This document shows, in pieces, positions 1 to 8,823 of a stretch of 11,810 nt of DNA (positions are counted from its first letter, which is position 1; each line of letters opens with the position of its first letter). This DNA is from Pezicula radicicola (taxonomy: Eukaryota; Ascomycota; Leotiomycetes; Helotiales; Dermateaceae). Location: contig PDUO01000138.1 in assembly GCA_003008705.1 (NCBI GenBank), forward strand, positions 3,809-15,618, written 5' to 3'. Below the pieces are notes generated by a model. It had not been told where the DNA came from. It worked only from the letters and a program-made list of their open reading frames with translations, and did not search any database. Both the position numbers and the translations under genes were made by a program.

Positions 1-1320
1 AAAGTAGTAAAGGACTTATTAAGAAGTATTACTAGGAGAGAGTAAAGAAAGTTTAAAAAAGAGATAAAGGAGATTTAAAAAGAGAGAAAACTTAAAATAA
101 AGAGAAAGAAGTACTAATAATAATATATAATAATTTCCTTTTAAAAAGAATTATAAAAATTTTACTTTAAGATATTTAATTATAATAATTTATAAAGAGT
201 ATTATAATAAATATTATATTATTAAATTAATAAAAATACTAGAAGTAATTTTATTAAAAGAAAAAAAAAGTTTATTAAATAAATACTCTTTATTTTAATT
301 TAAATATTCTACTTTATATATTATTTAATATAAAAGTATAACTTAATATATTTAATAAAGTAATAATATTACTTATTAGATAGATTTAATAAAAGTTTAC
401 TTTTTAAAAAAGTAAATAATTATATTATTAAAACCTTTAGAATTTTAAAAACTAAATAATATATTTAATACTTTATTTATATAAAAAGAGAATTAAAAAG
501 AAAAAGTTTATTACTTAATAGTAATACTTAGTTTACTAAGGTTAATAATTTTATTTTAATAGAATAAATTAATTTTATAATAAACTAATAATTAAACTTA
601 TAATATTATTATTTAATTCTTTTAAATATAAATTAATTTAAAATTAAAATAATAATTAAATATTAAATAATAATAATTAATAAACTAATAATAATTATTT
701 TAAAGATATTTAGTATTTTAAAAAAAAAATAATACTAATAATACTAAAGTTAATAGTTTTTATTTATAATAAAAATAAATTAATCTTTTAATTAATATTA
801 TTTAATTTTAAATTATAATTATTTTATTTTAAAATTAAAATACTTAATATAATAAAAAGATAATTAATAAAAAGTTAATAAATAAAAATTAATTTAATTA
901 TATAAGATTTTAAAATTATTAAAAGATATTAATTTATAAGAAGAAATATATATAATAGAGATTTTATAACTTTTAAACTCTCTAGTATTTTTATAATTAT
1001 TTTTAGTTATATTTCCTAATTAGATATAATATAAGAAGGAAGTAAAGTATTATATAAATAATTTTATAAAGGTTTTCTATTTATTACCTTTAGTATAATT
1101 TATTAAATAGTTAATTTATTATATATATTTAAGTATAAAGTTATTCTTTATACTTATCTTTATTTCTAGCTCTAATAGTTATTTTATATAAGTCTATAGA
1201 TTAATCTTAACTTTTTATTTTAAGCTCTTAGATAGTTATACTATCTAAGTAAGAACTATAGTTATTATATACTTTAATAATATATCTAATTATATTCTTT
1301 ACTTTATTATACTAGTATAT
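1..1320. repeat. RIP-saturated AT-rich block (left)
   Basis: This block is almost wholly A and T, with short runs of purines or pyrimidines and countless TAA/TTA words. Read by eye line by line, I find no CpA, TpG or CpG: every C is followed by T or C, and every G is preceded by A or G. That is the expected end point of repeat-induced point mutation, which turns C into T mainly at CpA in duplicated DNA of ascomycetes. The block stops sharply at about 1320, where CpG and CpA reappear. No gene can be read in it. It was probably a transposon or other repeat, but the mutation load hides its identity. Confidence 0.8.
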
Positions 1321-1494
1321 TCCTCCGGACCACTCACTGTAAGCTAACGTACTTTGAAAAACAATGTTTGGTATACTTTTGACCAAGCCCACGCTTGTTA
1401 CCACTATGCGGAAGGTAAATATGCAAGAGAACAATATGTACCGCATATACTTAGCGCACACATTCCCACACACCCCTCGTGAGACCTTCTTTAC
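1321..1494. other. 3' flank of the GH79 gene
   Basis: Ordinary-composition DNA between the left AT block and the stop codon of the minus-strand GH79 gene. It should hold that gene's 3' untranslated region. I see no separate gene. A plus-strand open frame that crosses it runs antisense through the GH79 last exon and has no family features. Confidence 0.5.
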
Positions 1495-3230
1495 TCAAAA
1501 GTACACCACAAGCGCCTCTGACGCATTAACAGTAAACGTGGCCGCGTCGGCAGACACAGTGGTCGTCTCGAATACCTCAGTGCCGTTTTTGACGCAACTG
1601 CCATTCTCAAATTGCTGTCCACCAAATGTTGGGGACGAGCCCTGATCCACCCTGCTCTCCGTACTCGTAGCTGTAAGGCGCTTTGCATCAACTGTCGCGG
1701 TTGTGAGCCCCGACAGAGTGAATGACTGGTTGCCGCGTGTCCCGGTCCCGGAATAGTAATCTGTGTTGATCAGTACCGCGCGTAGAGGCTCCCCGGTCGA
1801 CGCGTATATTATGTATGTGGCGTAGTTGGTGGTGCCGGAGTCAAGCATAACGATATTGGAACCACCGGCCATGGCGGCCGTCGCGGCGTAAGCACCATAA
1901 TACGCAGCGCTCATGTTGTAGCGATCCCACCAGCAATATTGGCAGGCACCCAAGGTACCGTGGTGAAAGTATAAGCGCTTTACATCGAGAGTCGTGGAGT
2001 AGAGACTGTAGTCTAATACCCATATGGCTGAGCTATACGTGGGACTGACTCCTGCTGCCCCTCCACCAGAGACTGTGAAGTACATCAGTACCGTTCTAAC
2101 TAAAGAGCTTCATATAAATGGAGGTTCTGGCTGACTTACTTGAATTGGTTTCACCATAGACGTAATCCTTCCCAATAGCTGTCGCGTTCGCAATATCTTC
2201 TTTGAAGACCGACATTTGGCTCACAGTTTTACTATGCTGCATCAAGGTCGTTGTGGTTCCACCAGGATAGGCGTGCTGAGAGAAGCTTTTCACATATGAC
2301 TTTGCAGTTGTATTTTCTGTAGCTATGAGCTCCGCAGCACCCCAGGTTGGCGGCCCCAGCAATGAATTCCCCTGCTCCATAATTGAGGTCGTAGAGATGG
2401 CTTGGCCGACACGAATTGCCCAGTCATCTTGGGATTGCGCATCTATAGAGGCATTCCAGGTTCCTCCTTGCTGAGCCACAATTGGATTACCGCTAGAGCT
2501 CCAATCTACGACAACATTAGGACCAAGGTATGAAAGGAAAATATGTATGGAGAATGATATCGGTCAGAATCAAACTCACATTCTGGCTCGTTACCAGCCT
2601 CTATGGCAAGCAGGTTGGTCATTGTGGCTGTACAATATTCGGCAGCCAAGATTGTGTTCGTGATATTGCCATGACCGCGGTTAAGGCCTGCGTCACTTTA
2701 GCAGAGAAGTCAAAGTAGGATCAGACTCATACCCATGGTAACTCTCCCTATATACGCGGCTGCCAGATCTATGAACTTTGGCCCATAAGTAAGAATTGAC
2801 GGGACCGTTGTCCCTGTCCCTGCGTACGAAATATATGCCGATAGGGAAGGATCATAGTCCCCACGATCCCTGTCAAACATTAGTCTTTTGATCCCTCCAG
2901 GTTAGGTTAATTAAACCTACTGCGTTGTACCACCAATCCGAATCGGGGGCCATGTCCCACTCAGAGCCTCCAAGTTCGCAAGGCACTGGTTGGTCGCTGT
3001 AACATTGGTCATGTATGATGGCCATGTAAAGAATTCAAAGCTAGTTCCAGCGAATCAGTGCACTTCTAGCTTTGGGAGAGGTATCCCTGGAGTGATACTT
3101 ACGAAATGCCTACAGGAGCAGCATCCAGAGCCGTAGCGTTGGTAGGAGCTGCAGCTGGGACCGCATATACGACTGCAGCAGCCTGAGCAAGACGGAGCAT
3201 GCCCAAGGTCAAGACAACATTTGAAAGCAT
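1495..3230 (-). CDS. Secreted GH79 family beta-glucuronidase-like glycoside hydrolase
   Basis: Six exons on the minus strand: 3230-3103, 3040-2921, 2869-2733, 2687-2580, 2505-2140 and 2072-1495. The five introns are 45-74 nt, all GT...AG, and the spliced frame encodes 478 aa without a stop. The ATG at 3230 is chosen because it opens a hydrophobic signal peptide (MLSNVVLTLGMLRLAQA). The body matches fungal GH79 proteins as I remember them: FEFFTWPSY and WPPIRIGGTTQ near the N-terminus, GNEPE at 160-164 (E162, likely acid/base), GETNS at 282-286 (E283, likely nucleophile), CQYCWW at 330-335, and a Gly/Ser/Thr-rich C-terminal beta domain ending SEALVVYF. The two Glu lie close to the E173/E287 pair I recall for the Acidobacterium enzyme AcGlcA79A. 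About ten N-glycosylation sequons fit secretion. GH79 enzymes release glucuronic or 4-O-methyl-glucuronic acid from glycans such as arabinogalactan side chains, or act as heparanase-like enzymes. The exact substrate is inferred. The gene is intact and divergent from the BNR-propeller gene. Confidence 0.87.
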
Positions 3231-3328
3231 GGTGACTATCCACTTTGCAAAGAACTGCAGAAAGGTTTAAGCGAAATGGACGTACAAGACTGGAAGGATG
3301 AAAATATGGAATTGGGGGGCGCGATATG

Positions 3329-3334
3329 TTTATA
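3329..3334 (-). promoter_or_regulatory. TATA box of the GH79 gene
   Basis: TATAAA on the minus strand, about 100 bp upstream of the GH79 ATG and followed by a CT-rich leader. The spacing and leader suit a fungal core promoter. Confidence 0.5.
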
Positions 3335-3516
3335 AGCGTTGGAGGAATAGATCTTGTCCGCAGGGAAAGCGTGGGCGGGAACGCGACGCAATCTCTCTCT
3401 GAGATATTACATCGCTATGTGCAGTGGTTATCTGAGATCTACAACTCATATTCTCAATTTCCGTTGTGCCCAACCAATACTTGGTTAGCGTTTCTGCGCA
3501 CGGACTCTTGGCTACC

Positions 3517-3529
3517 GTGGGGTCCCCAG
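3517..3529. promoter_or_regulatory. Inverted pair of CreA-type sites
   Basis: The sequence GTGGGGTCCCCAG holds two SYGGRG hexamers (the consensus of the carbon catabolite repressor CreA/Cre1), one on each strand, separated by one base. It lies about 290 bp upstream of the GH79 ATG. Close CreA pairs are often the functional form. Repression by preferred sugars would suit a polysaccharide-degrading enzyme, but function is inferred from the motif only. Confidence 0.35.
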
Positions 3530-3943
3530 ATTGCCGTTGAAACCTCCGTCTGCAAACTTAAGAATCAACAATCCACCAGTAACGTGGTGATGACAGACGT
3601 CGAGGCACCATTTCAGCCTTTGGGGGTACAAATTTAAATTGGTGGACTGAAACAGGAACAGGCTTCGTCATATAGCACCCGAGATTAAGCGACGAGAAAC
3701 GACTTGGGATCGTGGAAAGGACAAAAAGAAGCATCCAGGACATCAGGGGGAAAGTACTGTACAGTTGGGGATGCTAGAGGACGCGTAAACAACAGCGTTC
3801 GCCCAAAGTCCGGACGGGATGACGCAAGCTTGATTGTAAAATTTCCGGACCTAGCAGGGGACGGGACAAATTCGCAAGGTTCCTAAGGCTCGGCGGCTAC
3901 TTTCGTACAGGGCCTAAAAATCTAACCTTTTCTGTCTGTGCGT

Positions 3944-4380
3944 ATACCCTTATATAACCTATTACTACTTAACCTAAATATCTAGTATTTTATATATATC
4001 CTTAGGTCTTAATTATAGCTTTATATCTCTTTAGTTCTCTTTAACTAATTTTTTAATTTTTAAGTTTAATTATTAAAAGTAATATTAAAATATTATATTC
4101 TTAGTAATTTAAGTTTTTATATAAAACCTTTTAATAAATAAAAAAGATTAAATTTTTAAAGCTTATATAAAAGTATTTAATATTTACTTATTAAGATTAA
4201 AATTATTTAAGTAATATCTTATTAACTCTTTATTTTTTATTATTATAATAAGATAATTATTATAAAAGTAAATAATCTAGTTATTTATACTTCTTAAAGT
4301 AACTTTAAATTATTAAGTATTATAACTATTAGACTAATAATATTATAATACTATATAATAAGCCTAAATTAGTATAAAAA
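3944..4380. repeat. RIP-saturated AT-rich block (middle)
   Basis: Same composition as the left block: no CpA, TpG or CpG seen between about 3944 and 4380, with ordinary DNA resuming at the GCG of 4381-4383. It lies between the divergent GH79 and BNR-propeller genes. No coding sequence or recognisable element ends can be read. It is probably a short, heavily mutated insertion of repetitive DNA. Confidence 0.75.
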
Positions 4381-4961
4381 GCGTAGTAATATTACACCGG
4401 CCTTACGAGAAGCAATATTATACTTATTAACATAAATATAGCTATTAGCCTTAGTACTTCGCTCTTTCTTCGCACGTTCTTCACCCGAATGGTGAAAAGT
4501 ACGGCTAACGTTAACCCGTCACGCTAGATTATGCGGTCCCACGTGTGCATTCCCTGCCAAAAAGCGCTTGTTATCTTGCGTTTACTAAAGCCACTCCTTC
4601 TTGGTGGGTTAAGGAGCCATTTTTGGATTAGCGCATCCAAGTCAGTGCTTGCGATCGAACGGCCAAGATAGATCCACATGAGTTTGGGATTGGAATACTC
4701 ACAGACGGTCGATCAGCTGTGAGGGCTCAATGGTCAGACTCGTATGTTGAAAGATAGACTCGGAAATCGATTCGCCGAGCTATGTAATTCCACCAATCAA
4801 AAGGTGGGTGACATCGAAGGATGCAAATGTGTTAGAGGGATTATAGTTCTACCCTACAAGTGTAATCTTGCAGGAAACACTTGTGTGAGGTATGGTGAAC
4901 TGACTGATTCTAAGTCTTTGACTTTGGCACTCTTCTGCTAGCGTAAACTCCGTTAATTGTG
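4381..4961. promoter_or_regulatory. Upstream region of the BNR-propeller gene
   Basis: Ordinary-composition DNA between the middle AT block and the propeller start codon. It contains a CACGTG word near 4541 and a short hairpin (6-bp arms TTCACC/GGTGAA, 4480-4496). There is also a 65-codon ATG frame (4744-4941) with six Cys codons but no signal peptide, which ends 20 nt before the propeller ATG. I see no convincing TATA box and no upstream exon encoding a signal peptide. The ATG codons at 4728, 4821, 4827 and 4893 all run quickly into stops. Confidence 0.45.
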
Positions 4962-6482
4962 ATGATGCTCGAGGAGCCAGCAGAGCTTGTGCTGGGCACC
5001 GATCCCGCTGATCGTCAGTGGTTGCTTAACGGGACTTCATCTCAACAGAACATCCTGTTGTCATTTCGAGGATGGCAGTATGCTGCTTTCTATGCCTCGT
5101 TGCCCGCCGGGGAGAGCAAATCCATCTATATTCACCTTGCGCGAAGACCTGTAACTCGAAGTTCTTGGGAGATATTCGCTTTTGAAGATTACCCACAGAC
5201 AACAGACGATGGTCACAATGCGATTCAAATCGGGATATGTGAGGGAGATGGGACGATTCATCTTTCTTACGACCATCACAGTGATCAGTGAGTTGCCTTG
5301 TTCTAGAAAAGTGCTGAGTTCATAACTGATGAGTCCCTTTGTGGTTTAGATTACATTATCGATACTCTAAGGCCGGCATTGCTACACACCCAGGACAAGC
5401 TCAGTGGGATTGTTCCGTGTTTTCGGGCACTTCAGACACTCTGCCTGGAATAGCTAACCCTATCAATGACCTCACCTATCCACGCTTCCTCTCTGTTGAT
5501 CGGGGTATGATCTTCTCATATCGAACAGGCATGTGAGTAGACTCGGGATCTCTAGCAAGCCTAGCTTATCAATCTATTAGGGCGGGACTTGGTTCCGAAA
5601 GGCTATATATCTACAGTAGCCAGAGTGGACATTATACTCTGATGGGGACTTATCTCGAAGGGGTTGAGAACAACCCATACATCAATGGTCTGGATTACCG
5701 TAACTCCCGAATCCACGTGACATGGACCTACCGCGACTTCGTCCCCTTCGAAAACTGGGATAAGCCTAAAGGCGTAAACCATAAACGACAAGCAGGGCCC
5801 AACGGCATTGAGAATAACCACGATCTCTGGTACAGCTACAGCGATGACCTTGGGCGCAGCTGGAAAAATGATTTTGGGCAGACAATTGCGAAGCTGGACA
5901 AAGGCGAGTCTGTTCGTCCTGATAATGACGGCATCAAAGTATTCAGCATCCCTAAGGGATGCGGCGCGCATAATCAGGAAGACCAAGTCATAGATTACGA
6001 TGGTGGAGTACATGTCCTCAACCGGGATGCGATGAGTGGACATATGCAGTGGAAGCACTATTACCGGTCACCTTCAGGTACGTCTAATCCAAGCTATCAT
6101 TTCTTTGGCCTAACATAATTTCTCTGCTTTAGGTACCTGGACCCAAAACCCTTTGCCCCACGTAACCGCACTTCTTGGCGGAAAACGCGGAGTCATGGCG
6201 GTGACAAAGCAGAACGACGTGTACTTCATTCTTCCCGAGAATAGAGGTACGAATTCGGGAGACAGGAGCGTAGGTGATTTGATAGTCCTCAAAGTGACGA
6301 AAGAAAGAGGGTTCAAGGACTACGTGCTAGTATGGAGAGGAGGACGGTTCTCGTCCGAGCCGAGAGTTGATCGGGCTCGCCTGGACTACGATGATGTTCT
6401 CTCGCTGTATTTGCGAAAGGAGGGATCAGATGGTCAATTACCAAGTATAGTAGTTCTTGAATTTAATTTAAAATTGGTATAA
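4962..6482 (+). CDS. BNR_4-type beta-propeller protein, candidate rhamnose-glucuronate lyase
   Basis: Four exons: 4962-5287, 5350-5532, 5581-6077 and 6133-6482. Introns are 62, 48 and 55 nt with GT(G/A)(A/C)G(T) donors and TTAG acceptors. The spliced product is 451 aa with no internal stop. The family was recognised from the motif series GWQYAAFY (37-44), ARRP, FAFEDYPQTTDDGHN (about 72-86), GICEGDGTIHLSYDHH (about 91-106), TYPRFL, YRTGMAGLGSERLY, HVTWTYRD (215-222) and NNHDLWYSYS. A canonical Asp-box, SDDLGRSW, lies at 257-264. This is the fungal group named BNR repeat-containing family member (Pfam BNR_4), expected to fold as a seven-bladed propeller. From memory, it includes or resembles lyases acting next to glucuronate linked to rhamnose (ulvan lyases; the fungal PL42 gum-arabic enzyme of Fusarium). 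The lyase role is inference. The start is the first of two adjacent ATGs after an in-frame TAA at 4944. No signal peptide is seen and only one N-glycosylation sequon, so the protein may be cytosolic or a 5' exon may be missing. Confidence 0.82.
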
Positions 6483-7687
6483 CAAACCCAAGATATATAG
6501 ATAGTACTAAGATAGTAAATAGAAGTGTTTGTTATAGTCCTTGAATCTAGTCAGCTTTATTGCATAATTTATTTCAGGAGATAGAGGGATCATTTGATAT
6601 ACATTTATGCCAGCATTATCGACGATACAATCTATCTTGGTTAAGGACATTACAATATTAGTCACTCCTAAAATTATTCTGATTTTGAAATATAGGTTAA
6701 TAATCGTACCCGTCAGCTGTTGCAGACTGTTCGACATAGATTAAAGACCTGTGTTGAGATCTGGGCCCGGCAATGGTGCTTGCGACGCACTACATACTGG
6801 TGAATATTGAAGTATTGAGCCGGTATACTTGCTTACGTTCGTATGTTGCTTCATCTGCTGTGAATTACGGAACTTCATTAAGGCAAACCTCCCATGCCGT
6901 TAGATAATTTAGATACAGTCAACCAAGCCTCTTTTTGCTGGATATCCAGATTTTGAATAAATTAGGGAGTAGCGGGATGAGAAGATTAGCAATAGGAGCG
7001 CAGATCTACTAAGCGTGCGAAAATTAGAACAGGAAACGAATCAGTGTACATAGACTCATATTCTAGACCTTTCGCCTTCATAACTACGAATAGAGCAGAT
7101 TTGTAGTCTGTAGAGTTCGCTCTTGGGCGTTGAAGCTCGAACTGTTCTTGTAGAGTAAATGTTAGAAAAGAGATAAGACAGCCTAAATGATAACAGATCT
7201 GAAAAATAATAACCACTAAAAGATAGGCCTTGTTTCTTGTGCGAACCTTTGTGTCTCCGAGGTCGCTTGTCGGAGAATTGTGACTGCAGCCACTCTTTGC
7301 ACTTGAGATGGTTAATCATAAGCCGCAGACATATTTGATATAACTAGAATTATTTGAAGCGGCGTCCTTGTCAGTTATCTGTGGAAGCAGAACACTAATC
7401 TAAAAGAAGTAACCGAGTTGCGCTCAATTGGGCTAGGTGGTAAATCTCTATCCATTTCGACGGTCGTCAGTAAAGGAAATAAGACTGGCTAACACCTCGA
7501 TAAGAGCACTGCAATTGAGAATGGCGTCGATCATACAAGAATGGCTGTCTTAACTTCAGGCCATGGTGAAAAAATTATATATTACGAACGACAGAGCCAT
7601 CCAGCTCTACTTAAATTACTCGCAGGTTGCTTATCCAAAAGTTCGAATTTTTATCTTTAGAAATATCGCTTTCTCCTACTACAAACT
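6483..7687. other. Degenerate spacer without an intact gene
   Basis: About 1.2 kb of moderately AT-rich DNA after the propeller stop codon. It still contains CpG and CpA, so it is not RIP-saturated. Several 60-87-codon open frames occur on both strands (for example within 6986-7319, minus) with no recognisable domain. The only hint of an old gene is the short-chain-dehydrogenase-like scrap near 6530-6737. The first part should include the propeller gene's 3' untranslated region. Confidence 0.5.
6530..6737 (-). pseudogene. Possible remnant of a short-chain dehydrogenase/reductase
   Basis: A minus-strand frame reads SNSLQQLTG, then ILGVTN, then KIDCIVDNAGIN. This resembles the middle of a classical SDR: residues after the Rossmann start, the D-V-T segment at the end of beta-4, then the NNAG motif with the first Asn changed to Asp. 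It is followed by a short Pro-Leu-Ser-Pro-Glu stretch and then nothing family-like. The TGxxxGxG cofactor motif and the YxxxK catalytic motif are not visible. If real, it is a roughly 70-residue decayed piece. The match is weak and could be chance. Confidence 0.27.
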
Positions 7688-8445
7688 ATGTTTCCGAAAA
7701 TCAGGCTCACAAGGTATACCACCCACATACAATTCCGTTACTTCAAGTTTACTCACCGCGCCATAGTCCTGTGGTGCAGAACTTCTTCGCCTCCGTCATC
7801 GTAGCATTGGGGCCCGGCACCTAGTGAGCATTTTATGCATCTCACGCTGCTTTCGACCAGAATCTGACAGTGATAGTGGTGCTATAACTATCCTTGATGC
7901 TGGCGGTGGCCAGGCTAGTGCTGCGAAGATGGCAAACATTGCCAACTCTGTCCTTTATGCGTAGGCGAATGCTCAACTTCCTTCTGTCTGCGGGTTTCTC
8001 TTACAAGGCATACAGAGTCTATTTTGTCGTTGGTCTCATGAGTAGCTCCATCGTTACGACCCTTGGTCCCAAATGGACCATTGCAATTGGCACTCTCGGA
8101 TACCCTCTTTTCGTAGGTGGTCTATGGTATTGTAAGAAAGACATCTTAGCTGTGGAACGATGAATAACCACTGACCTAATCTCAGATTCATTAACAGGTG
8201 CACTTTGGTTCCCAATCTTCGGCGGCGTGGTCCTTGGTCTTTGTGCAGCTCTACTCTGGACAGGATGTGGTTATATCGCGTTCTGCAGGGGAGGGGAGGC
8301 TGAACTGGCTGGTAAACTTCACAATCCGTCCGACCATGTTGCATCCTGAGGAAAACCATCGATCCAGTCGAGGCCCCGCATCCAATTTTCCTGGAGCTCG
8401 CTGATGGTTTCCGTGATGTTGCTAATGGCATTTGGGCTCCCTGGT
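7688..8445 (+). pseudogene. Truncated, frameshifted UNC93-like MFS membrane protein gene
   Basis: The 5' third of a fungal UNC93-like gene. The ATG at 7688 opens a basic N-terminus (MFPKIRLTRY, then FRYFKFTHR). The family signal then jumps frame to SPVVQNFFASVIVALGPG, apparently because of an extra GC in CACCGCGCC near 7752-7760. Normal splicing follows: introns 7824-7876, 7961-8015 and 8132-8197 (53, 55 and 66 nt, GT...AG) join TYGAITILDAGGGQAS, AKMANIANSVLYAVYF, TTLGPKWTIAIGTLGYPLF and GALLGIC-like VVLGLCAALLWTGCGYIAF. After about 8290 the frame meets a stop at 8348. A last possible helix segment (IQFSWSSLMVS, about 8382-8445) is in another frame. The usual protein is about 450-500 aa with around 12 helices. 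Only about 170 residues remain, and the transporter promoter follows directly. The LDAGGG motif (usually LGAGG) and intact introns suggest recent loss. Family assignment is fairly firm; the exact end is not. Confidence 0.68.
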
Positions 8446-8652
8446 CGGGAGAGGACATGTCGCACGCACTTTTTGCTTTTCGCCTGACACTCTGTTCTAG
8501 GTCAAATACAGTAAGATTATGATCGCTCGAGAACCACGCATTTCTTCCGTGGTGGCTGCGAGGCGTTGCTGGATTCGGTGTGTGATGGCGACGGAGTAAT
8601 TATTGTTGTTGCGCCCACCAGTTGCTGTGTCGCCAAACCTCCGCTCGGACTC

Positions 8653-8712
8653 CTCCACAACCCCACAGCTTGCGTACTTCGGTATGTGGAGTGTCAGTGG
8701 GAACTGCCCCGC
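8653..8712. promoter_or_regulatory. Cluster of four CreA/Cre1 consensus hexamers
   Basis: SYGGRG matches lie at 8653-8658 (minus, GTGGAG), 8661-8666 (minus, GTGGGG), 8686-8691 (plus, GTGGAG) and 8707-8712 (minus, GCGGGG). A random 60-bp stretch would have about 0.2 on both strands together. The cluster sits 30-90 bp upstream of the TATA box. This suggests carbon catabolite repression of the transporter, by motif only. Confidence 0.45.
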
Positions 8713-8739
8713 ATCGTATACTGTACTTGTACATGTAAG

Positions 8740-8748
8740 TATATAAAG
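8740..8748 (+). promoter_or_regulatory. TATA box of the sugar porter gene
   Basis: TATATAAAG about 80 bp upstream of the ATG at 8824, followed by a pyrimidine-rich leader (CTCTCTCACACCCACC). Position and sequence fit a fungal core promoter. Confidence 0.6.
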
Positions 8749-8823
8749 ACGAGAAGCGATGGCAGACCACGTCTCTCTCACACCCACCACCAGCTCCCAT
8801 ACGATTACCGTCAGTCAGTCAAC

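Larger units (their letters stand above)
3231..3943. promoter_or_regulatory. Upstream region of the GH79 gene
   Basis: About 700 bp of ordinary-composition DNA upstream of the minus-strand GH79 start. It holds a TATA box (3329-3334, minus strand), a pyrimidine-rich leader between that box and the ATG, and a back-to-back pair of CreA-type hexamers (3517-3529). Open frames of 60-103 codons occur on both strands, but they show no domain, signal peptide or splice structure and I take them as chance. The region ends abruptly at the middle AT block. Confidence 0.55.
8446..8823 (+). promoter_or_regulatory. Promoter and leader of the sugar porter gene
   Basis: The stretch between the UNC93-like remnant and the transporter ATG. 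It holds four CreA-type hexamers (8653-8712), a TATA box (8740-8748) and a C/T/A-rich leader ending CAACATGGCG, a good fungal start context. An open frame runs in phase upstream of the ATG, but it lacks family similarity and crosses the TATA box, so I do not extend the gene into it. Confidence 0.55.

Noticed and set aside
1..1320. AT block as a mitochondrial insertion
   Set aside because: Fungal mitochondrial DNA is AT-rich but keeps TpG and CpA. Their total absence with sharp edges points to RIP, and no mitochondrial gene or tRNA is visible.
1364..1645. Plus-strand 93-codon open frame
   Set aside because: It runs antisense through the end of the GH79 last exon, has no recognisable domain, and the GH79 reading is far better supported.
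3326..3637. Plus-strand 103-codon open frame in the GH79 upstream region
   Set aside because: No signal peptide, domain, repeat or splice continuation, and it overlaps the GH79 TATA box and CreA-type pair. Length alone is within chance for this composition.
4480..4496. Small hairpin TTCACC/GGTGAA upstream of the propeller gene
   Set aside because: Six-bp arms are expected by chance in a region of this size; no link to a known regulator or terminator.
5603..6058. Minus-strand 151-codon frame opposite propeller exon 3
   Set aside because: It is a shadow of the coding exon. The plus strand carries the BNR_4 motifs and the splice structure.
6986..7319. Two overlapping minus-strand frames of 76 and 87 codons
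   Set aside because: No family pattern in either and no splice continuation; they overlap each other in different frames.
8054..8458. Minus-strand 134-codon frame
   Set aside because: It lies opposite the UNC93-like remnant, whose plus-strand reading shows family motifs and introns; the minus frame shows nothing recognisable.
8566..8823. In-frame upstream extension of the sugar porter
   Set aside because: It would put the TATA box and CreA-type cluster inside the coding region, adds residues unlike the family N-terminus, and the ATG at 8824 has good context and gives the usual protein length.
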